A stretch of DNA of 14,980 nucleotides from an uncultured Lachnospiraceae bacterium (GTDB taxonomy: Bacteria > Bacillota > Clostridia > Lachnospirales > Lachnospiraceae), in NCBI GenBank assembly GCA_910588815.1, contig CAJUQY010000058.1, forward strand, positions 1 to 14,980, in the 5' to 3' direction. A model generated the notes under the pieces. The model was not told the DNA's origin, ran no database searches, and worked only from the letters and a program-made list of their open reading frames with translations. The position numbers were made by a program, and so were the translations under genes. Of this stretch, positions 6,350 through 13,263 are shown in pieces (within the stretch, counting starts at the first letter, position 1; each line of letters opens with the position of its first letter).

Positions 6350-7896
6350 TAGCCGACCTCATTCTGGATCAGCTCGTCGATCACAGACATGCCGAGAAGC
6401 TCCACCGGGGCTTTGTCATCTGTCAAAAGATACGAGCCCCGCTCATACGTCGAAAGGCCGCCGGCCACCTTTTCCATCATGGCCCCGAGCTCCCCCTGCC
6501 CAGGCTCCAGGGCCGGCCGGTCAAGCCGCTCCGGGCCGCCCTCCTTCACGCAGGCAAACAGCTCCCGGTTGGTGGTGTGGGGCACCTCCACCGTGTAGAC
6601 CTCCGGAAACACCGACGCGATGGTATCCGAGAGGTACTGATTGATATTCCCCTCCTTCTCCGTATGCATGTTCATATTCACCACCATGACGCCGTCCTCC
6701 GTCAGATGGTCCCGCACCATGGAAAAAAATTCCTTCGAGGACATCTGGAACGGGATCGTGATGTCCTGATAGGCATCCACCATGATCACGTCATACTTCT
6801 CCCGGTTCACATTCAGATAAGCCCGCCCGTCGTAGGTGGCCACCTCCACGGTCTTTGGCAGAGCGAAATATTCCCCGGCCAGATCCGTGATCTTCTGGTC
6901 GATCTCCACCCCCTCCACCGACGCATGGGAAAAATACCGGCCGCACTGGGCGGCAAAGGTTCCCGTCCCCATGCCCAGGATCAGGATCTTCGGCTCCTCC
7001 TTTTCCGGGACCCCCGCCATGACCGGAGCCGCCAGGGCATAGTCATAGTACATTCCCGTCAGGCTCTCGTCCTTCTTCATGATGGACTGGACGCCGAACA
7101 GCACGTTGGTGGAAAGGATCACGCTGTCGTCCGTCTCCTTCACCTGCAGATAATTGTAGATGGACTCTCCCTCATAGAGAAGGTCCTCCTCCCAGAAGGC
7201 AAAGCTGTCAAAAAAGGCCGACACACTGCACCCCGCAAACAGCAGTACGCATACCGCGCTCTTCACCAGCCTCATCCTCGCACTGACAAAATAGGCCAGC
7301 CCGAGAAGAAGCAGAATACTGGAAAAAATCAGGAACGTCACCGAGGTCCCCACCGCCGGAATGGTCACGAACGTGGGGAGAAAGGTGCCGATGATGCTCC
7401 CAATGGTGTTGAAGGCCCCCAGGGTGCCCACCACCTTCCCGCTGTCATCCAGACTGTCCACCGTATACTTGACCAGCGACGGCGTCACCGTCCCCAGCAG
7501 GAAAAGCGGAAACACAAAGATCACCATGCAGGTGAAAAATGCCGCCCAGATCAGAAGATTGCTGCTCACCGTAAACACCAGAAGGGCCGAAATCCCGATG
7601 ATGATGTACTTTCCCACCAGCGGAATGGCCGCGATCCAGACGGCCGAAACCATCAGGCGGGCATAGAGCCTGTCCGGGTTGGGATTCTTGTCCGCCGTTC
7701 TCCCGCCCCAGATATTCCCCAGGGCCATGGCGATCATCACCGTCCCGATGATGATCGTATAGACGATCTGGGACGAACTGAAATAAGGCGCCAGGAGCCG
7801 GCTTGCCGCCAGCTCCACGGCCATGACGGACATGCCCGCAAAAAATTCCGTCAGATACAGATAATACTTGTTCTTTAAAATCGTTCCGGTCTTCAT
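6295..7896 (-). CDS. Fused membrane/spermidine-synthase-like protein
   Basis: 533 residues from the ATG at 7896, which is preceded by GGAG (8-nt spacing) and lies about 27 nt after a predicted transcription start. Upstream in-frame codons to 8337 run through the promoter and are not coding. Residues about 12-225 are hydrophobic with around seven membrane helices. Residue 241 onward (YEGESIYNYLQV) starts a spermidine-synthase/Rossmann methyltransferase-like domain with ILGMGTG (306-312), the acidic GVEID (329-333), YDGRAY (355-360) and MVDAYQD (372-378). This matches proteins annotated as fused MFS/spermidine synthase. Classical SpeE has GGGDG in the donor site, whereas GMGTG here leaves aminopropyl transfer uncertain; methyltransfer or another product is possible. 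No speD or other polyamine gene is nearby. Its 3' end overlaps the convergent AraC gene. Confidence 0.88.
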   Translation of the reverse strand: MKTGTILKNKYYLYLTEFFAGMSVMAVELAASRLLAPYFSSSQIVYTIIIGTVMIAMALGNIWGGRTADKNPNPDRLYARLMVSAVWIAAIPLVGKYIIIGISALLVFTVSSNLLIWAAFFTCMVIFVFPLFLLGTVTPSLVKYTVDSLDDSGKVVGTLGAFNTIGSIIGTFLPTFVTIPAVGTSVTFLIFSSILLLLGLAYFVSARMRLVKSAVCVLLFAGCSVSAFFDSFAFWEEDLLYEGESIYNYLQVKETDDSVILSTNVLFGVQSIMKKDESLTGMYYDYALAAPVMAGVPEKEEPKILILGMGTGTFAAQCGRYFSHASVEGVEIDQKITDLAGEYFALPKTVEVATYDGRAYLNVNREKYDVIMVDAYQDITIPFQMSSKEFFSMVRDHLTEDGVMVVNMNMHTEKEGNINQYLSDTIASVFPEVYTVEVPHTTNRELFACVKEGGPERLDRPALEPGQGELGAMMEKVAGGLSTYERGSYLLTDDKAPVELLGMSVIDELIQNEVGYYREIFEEEGVSGLLDRL

Positions 7897-7929
7897 CTCA
7901 ACGTCTCCATCCGTAAACATAATATCCCT

Positions 7930-7958
7930 ATTATACCTGTTCTGAACAGCAGGTTCAA
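7930..7958 (-). promoter_or_regulatory. Promoter of the spermidine-synthase-like gene
   Basis: Minus strand: TTGAAC (7958-7953), exactly 17 nt, TATAAT (7935-7930), a near-consensus housekeeping sigma promoter. The predicted start near 7923 leaves a short leader with the GGAG site for the ATG at 7896. Confidence 0.85.
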
Positions 7959-7980
7959 GAGCAGATTTTTCACTTGAACC
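7937..7980. promoter_or_regulatory. Two dyads overlapping the synthase promoter
   Basis: CTGTTC-T-GAACAG (7937-7949) fills the spacer between -10 and -35. GGTTCAAG (7952-7959) and CTTGAACC (7973-7980) are perfect 8-bp arms 13 nt apart, the first covering the -35. Four GTTC/GAAC half-sites lie within about 45 bp. The placement suggests a repressor site, or looping between sites. The regulator is unknown. Confidence 0.5.
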
Positions 7981-8005
7981 GATTGCCAAAAGAAAGGGCG
8001 AACCA

Positions 8006-8034
8006 TTGACGCCATTCCGTTCATACCATATAAT
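8006..8034 (+). promoter_or_regulatory. Promoter of the small ORF/crp-type regulator unit
   Basis: TTGACG (8006-8011), exactly 17 nt, TATAAT (8029-8034): a near-consensus promoter reading into 8120-8874. It is back to back with the synthase promoter; the two -35 boxes are 47 bp apart. The predicted leader before the first ATG is about 80 nt, with no strong hairpin seen in it. Confidence 0.8.
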
Positions 8035-8119
8035 AATACCAAAATCTCGCCGTAACCCTGGAATGCCCCACCATCTACCGAACGATGCGGCAAGCCCCAC
8101 AACGAAAGGAGTCCACCAC

Positions 8120-8215
8120 ATGCCTGATACGATAGACAAAATCAAGGAAACGGCCGTTCCGACCGCCATTCGCTTTGGTCCAGATACACTCAGCCTTTTC
8201 GGAGAACGTCCATGA
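8120..8215 (+). CDS. Small ORF (31 residues) coupled to Crp/Fnr-type regulator
   Basis: ATG at 8120 with a strong AAAGGAG 8 nt upstream; its TGA overlaps the next gene's ATG as ATGA. The peptide (starts MPDTIDKIKETAVPTAIR, ends LSLFGERP) has no membrane segment, cysteine or metal motif, and I recognise no family. It is the first translatable ORF on the predicted transcript and has a better ribosome site than the regulator itself. It could be a coupling leader peptide that sets regulator synthesis, or a small functional partner. It lies in a different frame from the regulator, so it is not an N-terminal extension. Confidence 0.55.
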   Translation: MPDTIDKIKETAVPTAIRFGPDTLSLFGERP

Positions 8216-8874
8216 ACCGCCAACTCGACCTCCTCGCAGACTGCAGGCCGGAGACAAAAAACATCTTCCTGGCACAGGGGACGGCCGTCACCTGCCCCAA
8301 GGGACACCTCTGCCTCCGGGCCGGAGAAGATAACCACAGTCTCTACTTTCTTTTAAACGGCAAAGTAATCATCTACAACCTGACGAAAAACGGAGGCCGG
8401 AAAATACTGTTCGTCCTGGGGAACGGTCATCTTGCCAACGAGAGCATAACTCAGGAATACAACAGCGTTTTCTGCGAAACCTTAGAGCCTTGCCACCTGT
8501 TTAAAATCCAAAGAAAAGTCTTTCTGACCCTCATGGAACAGGATTTCGCTCTGGCCCGCACCCTGCTGGCCTACCAGGAACAAAAAATCCGACGGCTGGA
8601 ATACCAGTTGAAAAATACTGTTGGGAACGTCTACCTGGAGCGGAAGCTGGCCTCCAAACTCTGGAAACTGGCCAGAGACTTCGGCGTGCCCTCCCAAAAT
8701 GGAATTCTCATCGACATGGACTTAACCGTCACCTTCCTGGCCGACCTCCTGGGAGCACCCAGGGAGAACACCTCCAGGGCCTGCCGGAAGCTTTGCGGTC
8801 TCGGCCTGATCCATATGGAGAAAAAAAAGATCACCATCCCCGACCCGGAACAACTGAAACTTTGGAACAGATAA
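8212..8874 (+). CDS. Crp/Fnr-family transcriptional regulator of the asr operon
   Basis: 220 residues. The N-terminal cyclic-nucleotide-binding-like beta domain spans about 15-110 (FLLNGKVIIYNLTKNGG), a dimerisation helix about 110-140, and the C-terminal winged helix-turn-helix about 165-208. The recognition helix reads PRENTSRACRKL; Arg184, Glu185 and Arg189 match the RExxxR pattern that CRP uses to read GTGA. Cysteines at 11, 28, 34, 88, 94, 191 and 195 do not form the FNR N-terminal iron-sulfur cluster pattern, so an FNR-type oxygen cluster is unlikely; the effector is unknown. The ATG is coupled to the small upstream ORF, and GGAG lies 7 nt before it. The gene sits directly before asrABC, and a GTGA-N6-TCAC palindrome lies between them, so regulation of asrABC is a strong inference. 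Position and role resemble other Crp-like regulators next to redox operons. Confidence 0.9.
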   Translation: MNRQLDLLADCRPETKNIFLAQGTAVTCPKGHLCLRAGEDNHSLYFLLNGKVIIYNLTKNGGRKILFVLGNGHLANESITQEYNSVFCETLEPCHLFKIQRKVFLTLMEQDFALARTLLAYQEQKIRRLEYQLKNTVGNVYLERKLASKLWKLARDFGVPSQNGILIDMDLTVTFLADLLGAPRENTSRACRKLCGLGLIHMEKKKITIPDPEQLKLWNR

Positions 8875-8898
8875 AACTCTGAAACAGATAAAATCCCA

Positions 8899-8928
8899 TT
8901 CCGTGACAAACGTCACGGAAATTTTTTT
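8899..8928 (+). terminator. Terminator hairpin after the crp-type gene, also a GTGA palindrome
   Basis: Perfect 9-bp arms (8899-8907 and 8912-8920) around an AAAC loop, then A and seven T (8922-8928). The form is that of a Rho-independent terminator for the regulator transcript. The same bases make the palindrome listed separately as an operator. Confidence 0.65.
8903..8916. promoter_or_regulatory. CRP-type operator for asrABC
   Basis: GTGA-CAAACG-TCAC, exactly the half-sites and spacing of the CRP/FNR superfamily, within an 18-bp core palindrome CCGTGAC-AAAC-GTCACGG. Its centre (8909.5) lies 41.5 bp before a start site at 8951 predicted from the -10-like box at 8939-8944, the class II activator position. 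The adjacent regulator has a matching recognition helix. Confidence 0.7.
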
Positions 8929-8938
8929 CTCTTTCCGG

Positions 8939-8944
8939 TAAACT
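8939..8944 (+). promoter_or_regulatory. Predicted -10 box of the asrABC promoter
   Basis: TAAACT is a moderate -10 with no good -35 hexamer upstream, as expected for an activator-dependent promoter. A start near 8951 would give a leader of about 22 nt containing the AGGAGG site at 8960-8965. Confidence 0.45.
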
Positions 8945-8972
8945 GAAAAAAAGCCATACAGGAGGAAAGCCA

Positions 8973-9986
8973 ATGGGATACCAGATGCCAAGAACAGACG
9001 CCGACCGGCTGTTCCAGCGACTCAGCGAGCACTATCACATCCTTGCGCCGAAAGTCTTTGCCGGAGAAGGATGCTACTCCGACACCGACGTGGTCCGCTA
9101 CGGAACCGTCCGCTCCCTGTCTGAGATCGAATTCGAAAAAAAATCAGACTACTCCTTCAAGGAAGCCCTGCTCCCCGTCAACGAAACCCTGTTTTACTTC
9201 ACCGAGGACCAGACCGCGATCCCCTCCCTCCCGGAGAAAAAACGGCTGGTCTTCCTCCGAAGCTGTGACCTTCACGCCCTGAAACGCCTGGACGCCATCT
9301 ACCTGGAAAGCGGGAACGAGGACCCTTACTACAAACGCCTGCAGGATCAGACCCGTTTCGTCCTCATGGGATGCCCGAAAACCTGCGACACCGGCTTTTG
9401 CGTCTCCATGGGAACCAACCAAACCGATGCCTATGACCTTTATCTGAAAGTGACCGAAGACGCCGTCTTCGCCGACTGCAGGCACCCGGAGCTGGAGGCA
9501 TTCCTTCAGGATTATGCAGGGACAGACGGAGCCGTCCCCTGCCCGGTGACGCCGGAATACATAGAGACCAACAAAGAGAGCGTCACCCTCCCCTCCTCCC
9601 TCCCCGAGGACATTCATGCCCATCCCCTTTGGGAAAGCTACGGGAGCCGCTGCATCGGGTGCGGTCGCTGCAACTTCGTCTGCCCCACCTGCACCTGCTT
9701 CACCATGCAGGACATCCATTACAAAGACAACGAAAACGTGGGGGAACGGAGACGAGTCTGGGCCTCCTGCCAGGTGGACGGCTACACCGATGTGGCCGGG
9801 GGCGGAAGCTTTCGCCAAAGCCAGGCAGATCGGCTCCGCTTCAAGGTGCTCCACAAGATAAGTGACTTCCAAAAGCGCTTCGGCTTCCAAATGTGCGTGG
9901 GCTGCGGCCGCTGCGAAGCCGTCTGCCCCGAATACATCTCCTACGTCAACATCCTGAACACCCTTGCAAAGGAGGTTGCCCAATGA
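8973..9986 (+). CDS. asrA: Anaerobic sulfite reductase subunit A
   Basis: 337 residues, close to Salmonella AsrA. Two ferredoxin-type 4Fe-4S motifs lie in the C-terminal third: Cys227/230/233/237 (CIGCGRCNFVCP, followed by TCTC) and Cys308/311/314/318 (CVGCGRCEAVCP). The N-terminal two thirds belong to the 4Fe-4S dicluster family shared with hydrogenase beta-type subunits, with RSCDLHALKRLD (97-108) and GCPKTCDTGFC (133-143). AsrA is the cytosolic electron-transfer subunit that links AsrB to the catalytic AsrC, reducing sulfite to sulfide. AGGAGG lies 7 nt before the ATG. It is the first gene of asrABC, and its TGA overlaps the asrB ATG. Confidence 0.95.
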   Translation: MGYQMPRTDADRLFQRLSEHYHILAPKVFAGEGCYSDTDVVRYGTVRSLSEIEFEKKSDYSFKEALLPVNETLFYFTEDQTAIPSLPEKKRLVFLRSCDLHALKRLDAIYLESGNEDPYYKRLQDQTRFVLMGCPKTCDTGFCVSMGTNQTDAYDLYLKVTEDAVFADCRHPELEAFLQDYAGTDGAVPCPVTPEYIETNKESVTLPSSLPEDIHAHPLWESYGSRCIGCGRCNFVCPTCTCFTMQDIHYKDNENVGERRRVWASCQVDGYTDVAGGGSFRQSQADRLRFKVLHKISDFQKRFGFQMCVGCGRCEAVCPEYISYVNILNTLAKEVAQ

Positions 9987-10774
9987 ACAATCCATATCTT
10001 CCGTTTCCCTCCCGGGTACAAGAAGTCATCCGCCACACCGACATTGAATACACCTTCCGCATGAGCTATTCCGGCCCCGTGCGGCCCGGGCAATTCTTCG
10101 AGGTCTCCATCCCCAAATACGGCGAAGCCCCCATCTCCGTCAGCGGCATCGGCTCGGACTTTGTGGATCTCACCATCCGCCGGGTCGGCGCCGTGACAAA
10201 CCAGATTTTTGAACATTACAGAGGGAGCACTCTGCTCATACGAGGTCCCTACGGCAATGGCTTTCGGACCGAGGATTACGACGGAAAGGAGCTGTTCGTG
10301 ATTGCCGGCGGCACCGGCCTCTCTCCGGTGAAAGGCATTGTCGACCATTATTCCGCCCATCCCAGGCAAATCCAGGGAATGACCCTGGTCGCCGGCTTCA
10401 AAACCCCCGCAGACATCCTCTTTCGGGAGGACTTCGACCGGTGGGAACAGGCCATGACCGTCATCCGCACCGTGGACACAGCCCCCGAAGACTATGAAGG
10501 CCCCGTGGGACTGGTGACCAAATATATTCCCGAGCTTTCCGTCTCAGACCCCGCCCAGGCCGTCTTCCTCATTGTCGGCCCGCCCGCCATGATGAAATTC
10601 ACCGTGGCCGAAGTCTTGAAACGAGACATCCCCGAAGAAAACATCTGGATATCCCAGGAACGGAAAATGTGCTGCGGCCTCGGGAAATGCGGCCACTGCC
10701 GGATCGGCTCCGCCTATGTCTGTCTGGACGGCCCCGTGTTCCGCTACGATGAAGGAAAAACACTGGTCGATTAG
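9983..10774 (+). CDS. asrB: Anaerobic sulfite reductase subunit B (flavin/NADH subunit)
   Basis: 263 residues. This is a ferredoxin-NADP reductase-like protein of the dihydroorotate dehydrogenase electron-transfer type: flavin-binding APISVSG (49-55) and RRVGAVTNQIF, NAD-binding AGGTGLSPVKGI (108-119) and IVGPPAMMKFT (197-207), and a C-terminal 2Fe-2S site with Cys230/231, 236, 239 and 247 (CCGLGKCGHC, then C). It takes electrons from NADH and passes them to AsrA. The ATG at 9983 overlaps the asrA stop (ATGA) and has GGAGG 7 nt upstream; the longer in-frame extension into asrA is not used. The asrC ribosome site starts inside its own stop codon. Confidence 0.95.
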   Translation: MNNPYLPFPSRVQEVIRHTDIEYTFRMSYSGPVRPGQFFEVSIPKYGEAPISVSGIGSDFVDLTIRRVGAVTNQIFEHYRGSTLLIRGPYGNGFRTEDYDGKELFVIAGGTGLSPVKGIVDHYSAHPRQIQGMTLVAGFKTPADILFREDFDRWEQAMTVIRTVDTAPEDYEGPVGLVTKYIPELSVSDPAQAVFLIVGPPAMMKFTVAEVLKRDIPEENIWISQERKMCCGLGKCGHCRIGSAYVCLDGPVFRYDEGKTLVD

Positions 10775-10785
10775 GAGGTATACCC

Positions 10786-11757
10786 ATGAGTTTAGATATC
10801 AACACCAAAAAAGCGAAGAAAAACGCATACCGAATCAGCAAGGAACGGGGAATCGGCGCCTCCAGAATCCGTGTGCCGGGCGGTTACCTGAAAGCCGAAA
10901 TCCTCGGCATGGTCCAAGAGATCGCCGAGACCTACGGAAACGGTGTCGTCCATCTGACCACCAGGCAGGGCTTCGAGATCGAAGGCATCCGCTTAGAAGA
11001 CATGGACGCCATCAACCAGATGCTCCAGCCCATCATTGAGCTCCTGGACATCAACCAGACCGAGAAGGGCTGCGGCTACCCCGCCTCCGGCACCAGGAAC
11101 GTGAGCGCCTGCATCGGAAACAACGTCTGCCCCTTTGCCAACTACAATACGGCAGACTTCGCAAAAAAAATCGAAAAAGCCATCTTCCCCAACGATCTCC
11201 ACTTCAAGATCGCCCTGACCGGCTGCCCCAACGACTGCGCCAAAGTCCGCCTCCACGACTTCGGCATCATCGGGATGACCTTGCCCCAGTACGATCCTAG
11301 CCGCTGCGTGGCCTGCAAAGCCTGCATCAAAGGCTGCAAGAGCCTTTCCGTGAACGCCCTGCGCATGGAAAATTATAAGATCGTCCGGGATGCGGAGAAA
11401 TGCATCGGATGTGGCGTCTGCATCACCAAATGCCCCACCAGGGCCTTCACCAGAAGCCAGAAAAAATATTATCGGCTCACCCTCATGGGACGGACCGGGA
11501 AGCGCAATCCCCGCCTGGGAAAGGACTTCCTTCTCTGGGCCGACGAAGACAGCATTCTGAAAATCATCCTCAACACCTACCGCTTCGTGAAAGCCCACAT
11601 TGACCCCAACGCCCCCGGCGGCAAAGAACACGTCGGCTACATCATCGACCGGACCGGCTTCGAGGAATACAAAAAGTGGGCCCTGGAGGGCGTCGAGCTC
11701 ATGCCGGAAACCATCGTGAACCGGTGCATCTACTGGGACGGCATCCATTACGACTGA
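10786..11757 (+). CDS. asrC: Anaerobic sulfite reductase subunit C (siroheme catalytic subunit)
   Basis: 323 residues, slightly shorter than Salmonella AsrC. The nitrite/sulfite reductase half-domain carries the siroheme-coupled 4Fe-4S ligands Cys109-X5-Cys115 and Cys147-X3-Cys151 (ACIGNNVC and TGCPNDCAKV). An inserted ferredoxin domain has Cys174/177/180/184 and Cys206/209/212/216. The six-electron reduction of sulfite to sulfide takes place here. This is the dissimilatory-like Asr type rather than assimilatory CysIJ. AGGAGG at 10773-10778 overlaps the asrB stop, giving tight coupling. No siroheme biosynthesis or sulfite transporter gene is in the window. All key cysteines are present, so the operon looks functional. 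Confidence 0.96.
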   Translation: MSLDINTKKAKKNAYRISKERGIGASRIRVPGGYLKAEILGMVQEIAETYGNGVVHLTTRQGFEIEGIRLEDMDAINQMLQPIIELLDINQTEKGCGYPASGTRNVSACIGNNVCPFANYNTADFAKKIEKAIFPNDLHFKIALTGCPNDCAKVRLHDFGIIGMTLPQYDPSRCVACKACIKGCKSLSVNALRMENYKIVRDAEKCIGCGVCITKCPTRAFTRSQKKYYRLTLMGRTGKRNPRLGKDFLLWADEDSILKIILNTYRFVKAHIDPNAPGGKEHVGYIIDRTGFEEYKKWALEGVELMPETIVNRCIYWDGIHYD

Positions 11758-11837
11758 CCGCATCACTGAAATCACAGCCGTGATTACGGTTGCAATGACA
11801 ACCGTGATCATGGCTGTGATGATAGCTGAGCCCTCGG
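11754..11837. repeat. Degenerate 12-nt tandem repeat forming a 22-bp stem
   Basis: From the asrC stop onward, units begin every 12 nt at 11754, 11766, 11778, 11790, 11802, 11814 and 11826, each starting CTG, CCG or TTG; the clearest are CCGTGATTACGG, CCGTGATCATGG and CTGTGATGATAG. The unit is itself nearly palindromic, so the array folds: 11771-11792 pairs with 11799-11820 over 22 bp (two G-T wobbles) around a 6-nt loop. No T-run follows on either strand. It lies between the convergent asrC and MFS genes and could act as a transcript barrier or 3'-end stabiliser. Confidence 0.7.
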
Positions 11838-11843
11838 GGGAAT

Positions 11844-13118
11844 TCAGACCTTTCCCGAAGGGCAAAACTCCCGGAAAACTTTTCTCGTAAAGACCGCCAC
11901 CAAAAAAGAACAGACTCCGGAAAACAGGACCACTACAAACGAAAGTCCTTCCAACGCTTCAAACAAAAATCCGTACAGCCCGCTCCCCAAAGGCTGGGCG
12001 CACATGCTGACGGCCATGATCAGGGCAATGACCTTCCCCACCAGCGCAGGCGGCGTCTCCGCCTGCACAAAAGACATGATCTGCACTGTGAACATGGTGG
12101 CAGACAGCACGACCACAAAGCTGCAGACCGCAATCACCAGAAAAATCGCCATCGCCGAAGAAAGGAAGCACAGCGCCCCCGCAATGGGAAAGACGCCGGC
12201 CCCGCAGATCATCAAAAGCCGCCCCGCCTTTCCGATTTCCAGACGCCTCCCAAAGATCCCCACCAGAATCCCACCGGCAAGGCCGCCCGCCGCCAAACTG
12301 CCCTGGGCGAAGCCGCAGAGCCGGTTCGCCAGAGCAGGCTCCAAAAGAAGCACCTCCGTCACCAGATAGGGAATCCCCACCATCAGCATGGCAGACAAAA
12401 ACAGATTTAGCCCAAAAGCCGCCAAAATCGCCTTCCCCACCATGGGTTTCTCCTTCCGCATAAAGCGAAAACTCTCCGAAAAATCCCGCCGGACCATCTC
12501 CAAAAAAGCACCGTCCCTCACCCGCTTTTCCTGAGGAATCCGAATAAAACACTCCATGACAGCCGACAAAAAGAAACAGGCCACACAGAGGATCAACACC
12601 GGTCGAAGGCCATAGGCACTGTACAAAATCCCCCCGAGCACCGGACCGAGAAGCGAAGCCAGAGAATTCACCACATTGATGACCGAATTGCCCGCCATCA
12701 AATGCTCCCGCCCCAAAAGAGCCGGCACACTGGCCTGCACCGCCGGCTGATAAGCCCCGGCAATGCCGTATAGGACCATCAACGTCACCGTCAAAAGCAC
12801 CACCAGGCCATCCCCCGAAGAAAGCCCGCCGGACGAAGACAAAACAAAAAAGACAAATAACACCGCCGCCGTGAAAAAATCCAGCGCCACCATGATGTTC
12901 CGCTTGTTGACCCGGTCCGCAATCATCCCGCCAAAGGGCGAGAGAATGACCGCCGGCAGAAAGGCACAGGCCGTCACCATCCCATAAAGCGCCGCCGACC
13001 CGGTCAGGTTGAGCAGATACAGCGGCAGGGCAAACCGAATGGCCGCATTGCCAAACAGAGACACGATCTGCCCCGCCACCACCAGCAAAAAATCTTTCGA
13101 AAACAACTTCCTTTCCAT
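11844..13118 (-). CDS. MFS exporter (drug efflux type)
   Basis: 424 residues with about 12 membrane helices. The start at 13118 has GGAGG 8 nt upstream; in-frame codons to 13340 run through the operator and terminator region and are rejected. MFS motif A is present after helix 2 (FGGMIADRVNKRN, about residues 57-69). Other typical segments are QASVPALLGREHLMAGNSVI, near helix 5, and LGPVLGGILYSAYG. The arrangement resembles macrolide/multidrug exporters of the MFS_3 group (MefA/MdrT-like). It lies downstream of, and on the same strand as, a TetR-type regulator, the usual arrangement for an inducible efflux pump, and a TetR-like half-palindrome lies before it. The substrate cannot be predicted. 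Confidence 0.9.
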   Translation of the reverse strand: MERKLFSKDFLLVVAGQIVSLFGNAAIRFALPLYLLNLTGSAALYGMVTACAFLPAVILSPFGGMIADRVNKRNIMVALDFFTAAVLFVFFVLSSSGGLSSGDGLVVLLTVTLMVLYGIAGAYQPAVQASVPALLGREHLMAGNSVINVVNSLASLLGPVLGGILYSAYGLRPVLILCVACFFLSAVMECFIRIPQEKRVRDGAFLEMVRRDFSESFRFMRKEKPMVGKAILAAFGLNLFLSAMLMVGIPYLVTEVLLLEPALANRLCGFAQGSLAAGGLAGGILVGIFGRRLEIGKAGRLLMICGAGVFPIAGALCFLSSAMAIFLVIAVCSFVVVLSATMFTVQIMSFVQAETPPALVGKVIALIMAVSMCAQPLGSGLYGFLFEALEGLSFVVVLFSGVCSFLVAVFTRKVFREFCPSGKV

Positions 13119-13179
13119 CCCTAAAGCCTCCAATCGTTCAAGTTCCGGCCTCCATCTCGTCAAACATCGGTCCGACAAG

Positions 13180-13197
13180 TACCGACCAACGGTATGT
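13180..13197. promoter_or_regulatory. TetR-like operator before the MFS gene
   Basis: TACCG-ACCAA-CGGTA followed by TGT shares the CGGTATGT half-site with the two sites before tetR, but its spacer is 5 nt instead of 1. It lies just past a possible TTGAGA -35 (minus strand, 13207-13202), so binding would block the MFS promoter. Confidence 0.45.
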
Positions 13198-13205
13198 ATT
13201 GTCTC

Positions 13206-13234
13206 AAAAAAATCTGCCCCGTTTCCGGGACAGA
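13206..13234 (-). terminator. Rho-independent terminator after tetR
   Basis: On the minus strand TCTGTCCCG pairs with CGGGGCAGA (9 bp, one G-T) around a GAAA tetraloop, followed by seven T. It separates tetR from the MFS gene, so the exporter needs its own promoter. Confidence 0.9.
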
Positions 13235-13263
13235 AACTTCCCTGGGTCAAAGACCTCCCCGGC

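Noticed and set aside
6088..7878. Long plus-strand open frame (596 residues) opposite the synthase gene
   Set aside because: It is His/Arg/Pro-rich with no domain motifs, a typical antisense shadow of a G+C-rich gene.
7937..7959. LexA/SOS box
   Set aside because: GTTC and GAAC occur, but in the wrong order or spacing for the Firmicute GAAC-N4-GTTC box.
7897..8337. N-terminal extension of the spermidine-synthase-like frame
   Set aside because: It runs through a near-consensus promoter and into the opposite-strand regulator gene; the ATG at 7896 has the ribosome site.
8212..8874. FNR oxygen sensor
   Set aside because: The cysteines do not match the FNR iron-sulfur ligand pattern; it is called only as Crp/Fnr superfamily.
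11754..11837. CRISPR array or ordinary terminator
   Set aside because: The units are 12 nt with no spacers, and the stem has no T-run on either strand.
10993..11865. Minus-strand open frame opposite asrC
   Set aside because: Ala/Gly/Val-rich composition is the antisense shadow of asrC, and its first part is only the 12-nt repeat translated.
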